The position numbers and the translations under genes are program-made. DNA of 64,000 bases from contig NW_004775939.1 in NCBI RefSeq assembly GCF_000247815.1, positions 186,001 through 250,000 of the forward strand. Direction: 5' to 3'. Within the stretch, counting starts at the first letter, position 1. Each line of letters opens with the position of its first letter. The DNA is from Ficedula albicollis (lineage: Eukaryota; Chordata; Aves; Passeriformes; Muscicapidae). Below, in pieces: positions 60,380 through 64,000 of the stretch. The notes under the pieces were generated by a model. It made no database searches and was not told the origin of the DNA. It worked only from the letters and a program-made list of their open reading frames with translations.

Positions 60380-60540
60380 GACTTTTCCTCCAGCGTGAGG
60401 GTAGCACGCCCTCCACCCCCGCTCCGGACTGTCCTGCCCTGGCTCCCAGCATTCAGCACCATGGCCAGCGCCGCGGCTGACGGAGAGAGCCGAGTCACCC
60501 CAAACGGAAAGCTGCCGTCAAACACAAACCACTTATAAAC
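60380..60540 (+). promoter_or_regulatory. CpG-dense patch with a short plus-strand frame
   Basis: About a dozen CpG dinucleotides lie within about 130 bases (60393-60516), whereas the flanking kilobases have almost none. On the plus strand, ACCATGG (start codon 60461) is a strong initiation context and opens a 25-codon frame that begins MASAAADGESR and stops at 60536. Upstream, ctttcttctccag at 60357-60369 is a good splice acceptor on the same strand, and the frame stays open from there. The patch could be a small promoter or first exon nested in CAMK4, or a 5' piece of a retrocopy. I do not recognise the peptide. A minus-strand frame also spans it (60334-60525) and is equally unrecognised. 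Confidence 0.3.
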
Positions 60541-62572
60541 AACTTCTCTCTGCCCTTAGGTGGCAGGTCAAACACGCTAGTCATAACATATGGCAGCCCT
60601 GATGCTGTATCAAAGCTGCTGTTATTATTAATTGTTATTCAATGACACTGCATAGCATTGAATGAAAAAAAAATGTTCAGGGTAAACATTGTTGGCAAAG
60701 GGAAATGGTTGCAGCTTTTACAACTTCATTGTAATGGCGGCAAAAGGACAAACATCAGTAAATCACTTTTGTGTTGTGGTGCTGTGACGATGTGATTTTG
60801 ACTTTGGACAGCAAGTCTGCTTGTTGATGTAAGTGAAGTTTGTGAAGACTGTGTGAGGAACATGAACTTCAATGACAATTCTGGTTTATTCTGGCAGTCA
60901 TAGTAACAGGTTTACATAAAGATGGTGCAGACAAGCAACAACTGACCTGGACTGTAAAGAGCTGTAATTATTTACTGTCTCTCTCCAGTTTATGTGCAAA
61001 TTTTATTATGCTCCAAACAATGCCCTTGGGAAAAGCATCTGGGGAGTTCAGAACACAACTGTTAAAGATATACTACATAATTGTATATACAGTATTATAT
61101 AAACACACAATGCTGTAGGAATAAGAGTGATGAATCTCACACTTTGCTTCAAATACAATTTGCTGAAATGTCTTTTTATGGAGGGAAGCCACACTTCTAA
61201 AAATGGTAACACTGATTTTGCCTAATTTGAATTAGGAAAGCCTTATCAACACATCTTGCTCACTCTCCTTTTCATATAAGAAACATGTAGGCAAACTCAG
61301 CAGTTGAATTTCATTCCATAACCAAATTTGGTGGAAATATAAGGCTTCTGAATGACAGGTATATAAATGCTGCTGTGTTTCATATCTCACATTTTCTGGA
61401 CCTCTACTGCTACTCAGCCTCCACCCCTCCTCCATGTAGCTTTCTGCCAGTTATTGACAGAAAACACATCTGCAGATACTCTGACTTTTTAATTTTCCTG
61501 CCTATTTAAAGATCTTGAATTTGAGTTCACAAATCATTGAGATTATCTTTCTTCTTAGGGAAAAAAAAATAATGCATAGAAGCAAACAGTTAAATTTCAT
61601 GTCAGCAGAATCAGAAGTCATGTTGAAAAGCTCCAGATGACACATATTTAAAAGATATCCAAAGTGATTAGAAACTAAAAATAACTGACTTCTGGAATAA
61701 AGTATGCTCTAGGTTACTTGAAAGTATCTTTATCTTTAGCAGAGGCCTGGGATCTACAAACTTCCCTGTCTGATCCTATGACTACATTAGTAACTTCAGT
61801 GGTACCGTGATCTGCAGGAATTGTGCACAAATCACCCGAGCTGCATCTGCCCCCAGTAAAATGCAAACACTTGTACTGCAGTACACTGTTGGGAAAGGCC
61901 GGCCTAATTCACTTCATTCCATCAATCATTACAGCACCTTACAGACTAAAATTAGATGCACAACAGCAGACAACTGCAGCCATGTATCCTGCAAAGCTTC
62001 ATTTTATTCAAAGCATCCAGGTGCTGACATTGGACATTTTGTTTCTCCTGTAGAACTCAGAATAAGTGTGGCGGATTTCTTCACATCTCCTCTGCAATGC
62101 AAGAGTGAACAGAAGGGAGAGTGAGCTCATACTGTTTTACTTTAACATCCTCTGCTGAACTGCTTTATGTGACCATGAACTATTATAGCTTTTAAACAAA
62201 TGCTTAATTTTAACTGTGAGAGTTATATCACTGACTTCAGTTTTCAAGCTCTCTTCAGCCTTCACAAGTTGAGTCTTCAGCTAAGACTGAAGAATCATTA
62301 TTGTCAGTCAAGCACTATTAGAAGGAGTAGGAAAAAATAAATTCTCTTTTATAAAAATCAGAGATTTAATTCAGGACTTACCAAAATACAAAAAGATCTT
62401 TTATCTGTCTATACAATGCTATTCACAGTATTGCTCTTCAGAGCAGAACCACATCTTTTTGTTCTCTTTTCTTGCACGTTTCTATTTTTATACTATCCTC
62501 CAATCCTCGAAGCTTTCCACTCTTAAAAGTAAGCTTATTTTGTCATTTAAATCCCCCAAATCTCCATAATTT
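60541..62572 (-). other. CAMK4: CAMK4 intron 1, no gene seen
   Basis: AT-rich, non-coding. The overlapping frames at 61807-62124 show no domain. Confidence 0.6.
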
Positions 62573-63410
62573 CACAGAATCAAAAAATAGTTAGGGTTGA
62601 AAGGGATCTCTGGAGATCATCTTGTCCAAGCCCCTACCAAGGTACAGTCACCTGGAACAGGTGACATAGGAATGGCCCCAGGTGGGTTTTGAGCATCTCC
62701 AGAGGGGGAGACTACACCCACTCCCTGGGCACCTCTTCCAGTGCTCTGCCTTCCTCAACAAGAAGAATTATCCCCTCAAGTTGAGATGGAACTTCTTGTG
62801 TTTTAGTTTATGCCATTGATCCTTCTCCTGTCACTGAGCACCACTGAAGGGAGTCTGGCACCATCCTCTCAGTACCCACCTGGAGACACATTTGCATTAA
62901 TGAGATCCTCTCTCAGTCTTCTCTTTTCCAGACTAAATAGGCCCAGATCCCACCTCTCCCCATAAGAGAGATGTTCCAACCCCTTAATTGCCCTCCTTTG
63001 CCCTCTGCTGGACCCACTCCAAAATCCACGCCTGTTCCACTGAGGAGCCAGAATTGGATTCAGCATGGCAGATGTGCCTCACTAGGGCCAAGAATAGTTG
63101 CAGGATCATCTCCCTGACCTGCTGGCCACACTCTCCCCGATGCATGCCAGGATCCCACTGTCTCTCCTGACCCCCAGGGTACACTTGACCAGCCCATGGT
63201 CAACTTGTCACCCACCAGCCCCTCAAGGTCCTACACAGCAGAGCTGCTCTCCAGTGGGTCAGCCCCCAGCCTGTGCTGGTACTGGGCATTACCAACCCCC
63301 AGGCACAGGACCCTACACTTGCCCTTGTTCAGCTTCATTAGGTTTCTTTCTCCCTAATTCTTCAGCTTGTCAATGTCCCACTGAACGGCAGTAGAGCCTT
63401 CAGGTAAAAT
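62573..63410 (-). mobile_element. CR1 LINE, 5'-truncated
   Basis: The plus strand begins tcacagaatcaaaaaatag then gggttgaaagggatctctgg and gagatcatcttgtccaag, the reverse complement of the CR1 3' end. Reading the minus strand from 63400 gives the familiar avian CR1 order: a caagggcaagtgtagggtcc block, gagaccttgaggggctgg-like sequence, cctggcatgcat, gtgtggccagcaggtcaggg, ctggaaaagagaagactgag, ctggagatgctcaaaaccc, and the 3' end. It is about 0.84 kb from the 3' end, 5'-truncated as usual for CR1, and carries no intact reverse-transcriptase frame. It gives the clearest repeat evidence for a bird. Confidence 0.92.
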
Positions 63411-64000
63411 TCAAGCGTAATTTCCTCAAGTGAAGGGTATTGGTTCACAAGCCAGTAACTTTCACAATTAGAATAAATCTGAAAGATTTTCCTTTTGTTG
63501 CAAATTTAGTGCAGGCAAGTACACTTCTAAAAACTTCTAATAAACAAATGGCTTTTAAATGAAAGCAGAAAAGATTGAAATATAAAAGCTTTTTGGAGTC
63601 TGCTCCAAAGCCTAATTCTATAGTGCCTTATAACAGATCAGAAAAAAGAAAGGGAAGAGATGCACTTTCTACAATGTTTTCTTGGTATTACTGTAACATC
63701 CAGAGCCCCAAAGAGTCCCACGATCCATCCCTTTTAACCACAAAATTTCTTTGAAAGTAAAATTGGGCAACCTGGACAGCAGGAACGTGAATGGCCCCAG
63801 CCTCTAAGCATATTCCTGATTAATCTTTTGCCATTTGGGGGTTATTCTTCTCCATGCATTTTTAGGACCTCAGTCAGCATTTCAAGAATTGTGAAGAAAG
63901 AATCAGCTGAGGACACCTACAATCGAACTAAAAATATGTTCAGTGTAACAGGTCAGAGAAAGAAATCTATTCTGAGAGCAGACATTTGACTTCCACTACA
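63411..64000 (-). other. CAMK4 intron 1 or upstream flank, no gene seen
   Basis: AT-rich sequence to the window edge with no recognised element. CAMK4 exon 1 is not seen here. Confidence 0.55.

Overview
The window is AT-rich vertebrate DNA, most likely from a bird. Three short exons on the minus strand spell the N-lobe of calcium/calmodulin-dependent protein kinase IV (CAMK4). The repeats are of avian type: a 5'-truncated CR1 LINE and several LTRs resembling avian endogenous retroviruses (ERVs). No bacterial or phage features are present. The long open frames are otherwise chance frames in introns or repeats.

The gene runs from high to low coordinates. Exon 2 is at 29446-29524, exon 3 at 11772-11834 and exon 4 at 11161-11243. 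Together they give a continuous reading frame equal to about human residues 54-129: glycine-rich loop, ATP-binding lysine, helix-C glutamate and hinge. Exon 1 (about 54 residues, ending in two bases of an arginine codon) was not found and probably lies beyond 64000. If so, 29525-64000 is intron 1, 11835-29445 is intron 2 (17.6 kb), 11244-11771 is intron 3 (528 bp), and 1-11160 is the start of intron 4. Exon 5 was not found. The window therefore holds three exons and mostly intron.

The introns hold these mobile elements. There is an ERVL-like LTR at 17727-18286 and a fragment of a similar LTR near 20174. LTR fragments of one family lie in opposite orientations near 39000 and 55100. There is an LTR with TATA box and poly(A) signal at about 40600-40960. 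A minus-strand LTR with an adjoining lysine-tRNA-type primer-binding site lies at 42661 to about 43372. A solo LTR at 53304-53650 has a perfect 6-bp target duplication. The CR1 is at 62573-63410.

The most unusual property is the number of local tandem duplications and G homopolymers. A run of 676 G at 6831-7506 has the same 14 bases on both sides. A 433-bp segment is duplicated in tandem without visible differences, each copy ending in a G run. A 134-bp duplication copies the 3' two-thirds of CAMK4 exon 2 with its splice donor. Several G-run cases look like assembly artefacts, but other duplications have diverged copies and are probably real. I see no convincing new gene system. The best non-repeat candidate is a small CpG-dense patch at 60380-60540 with a well-placed ATG on the plus strand.
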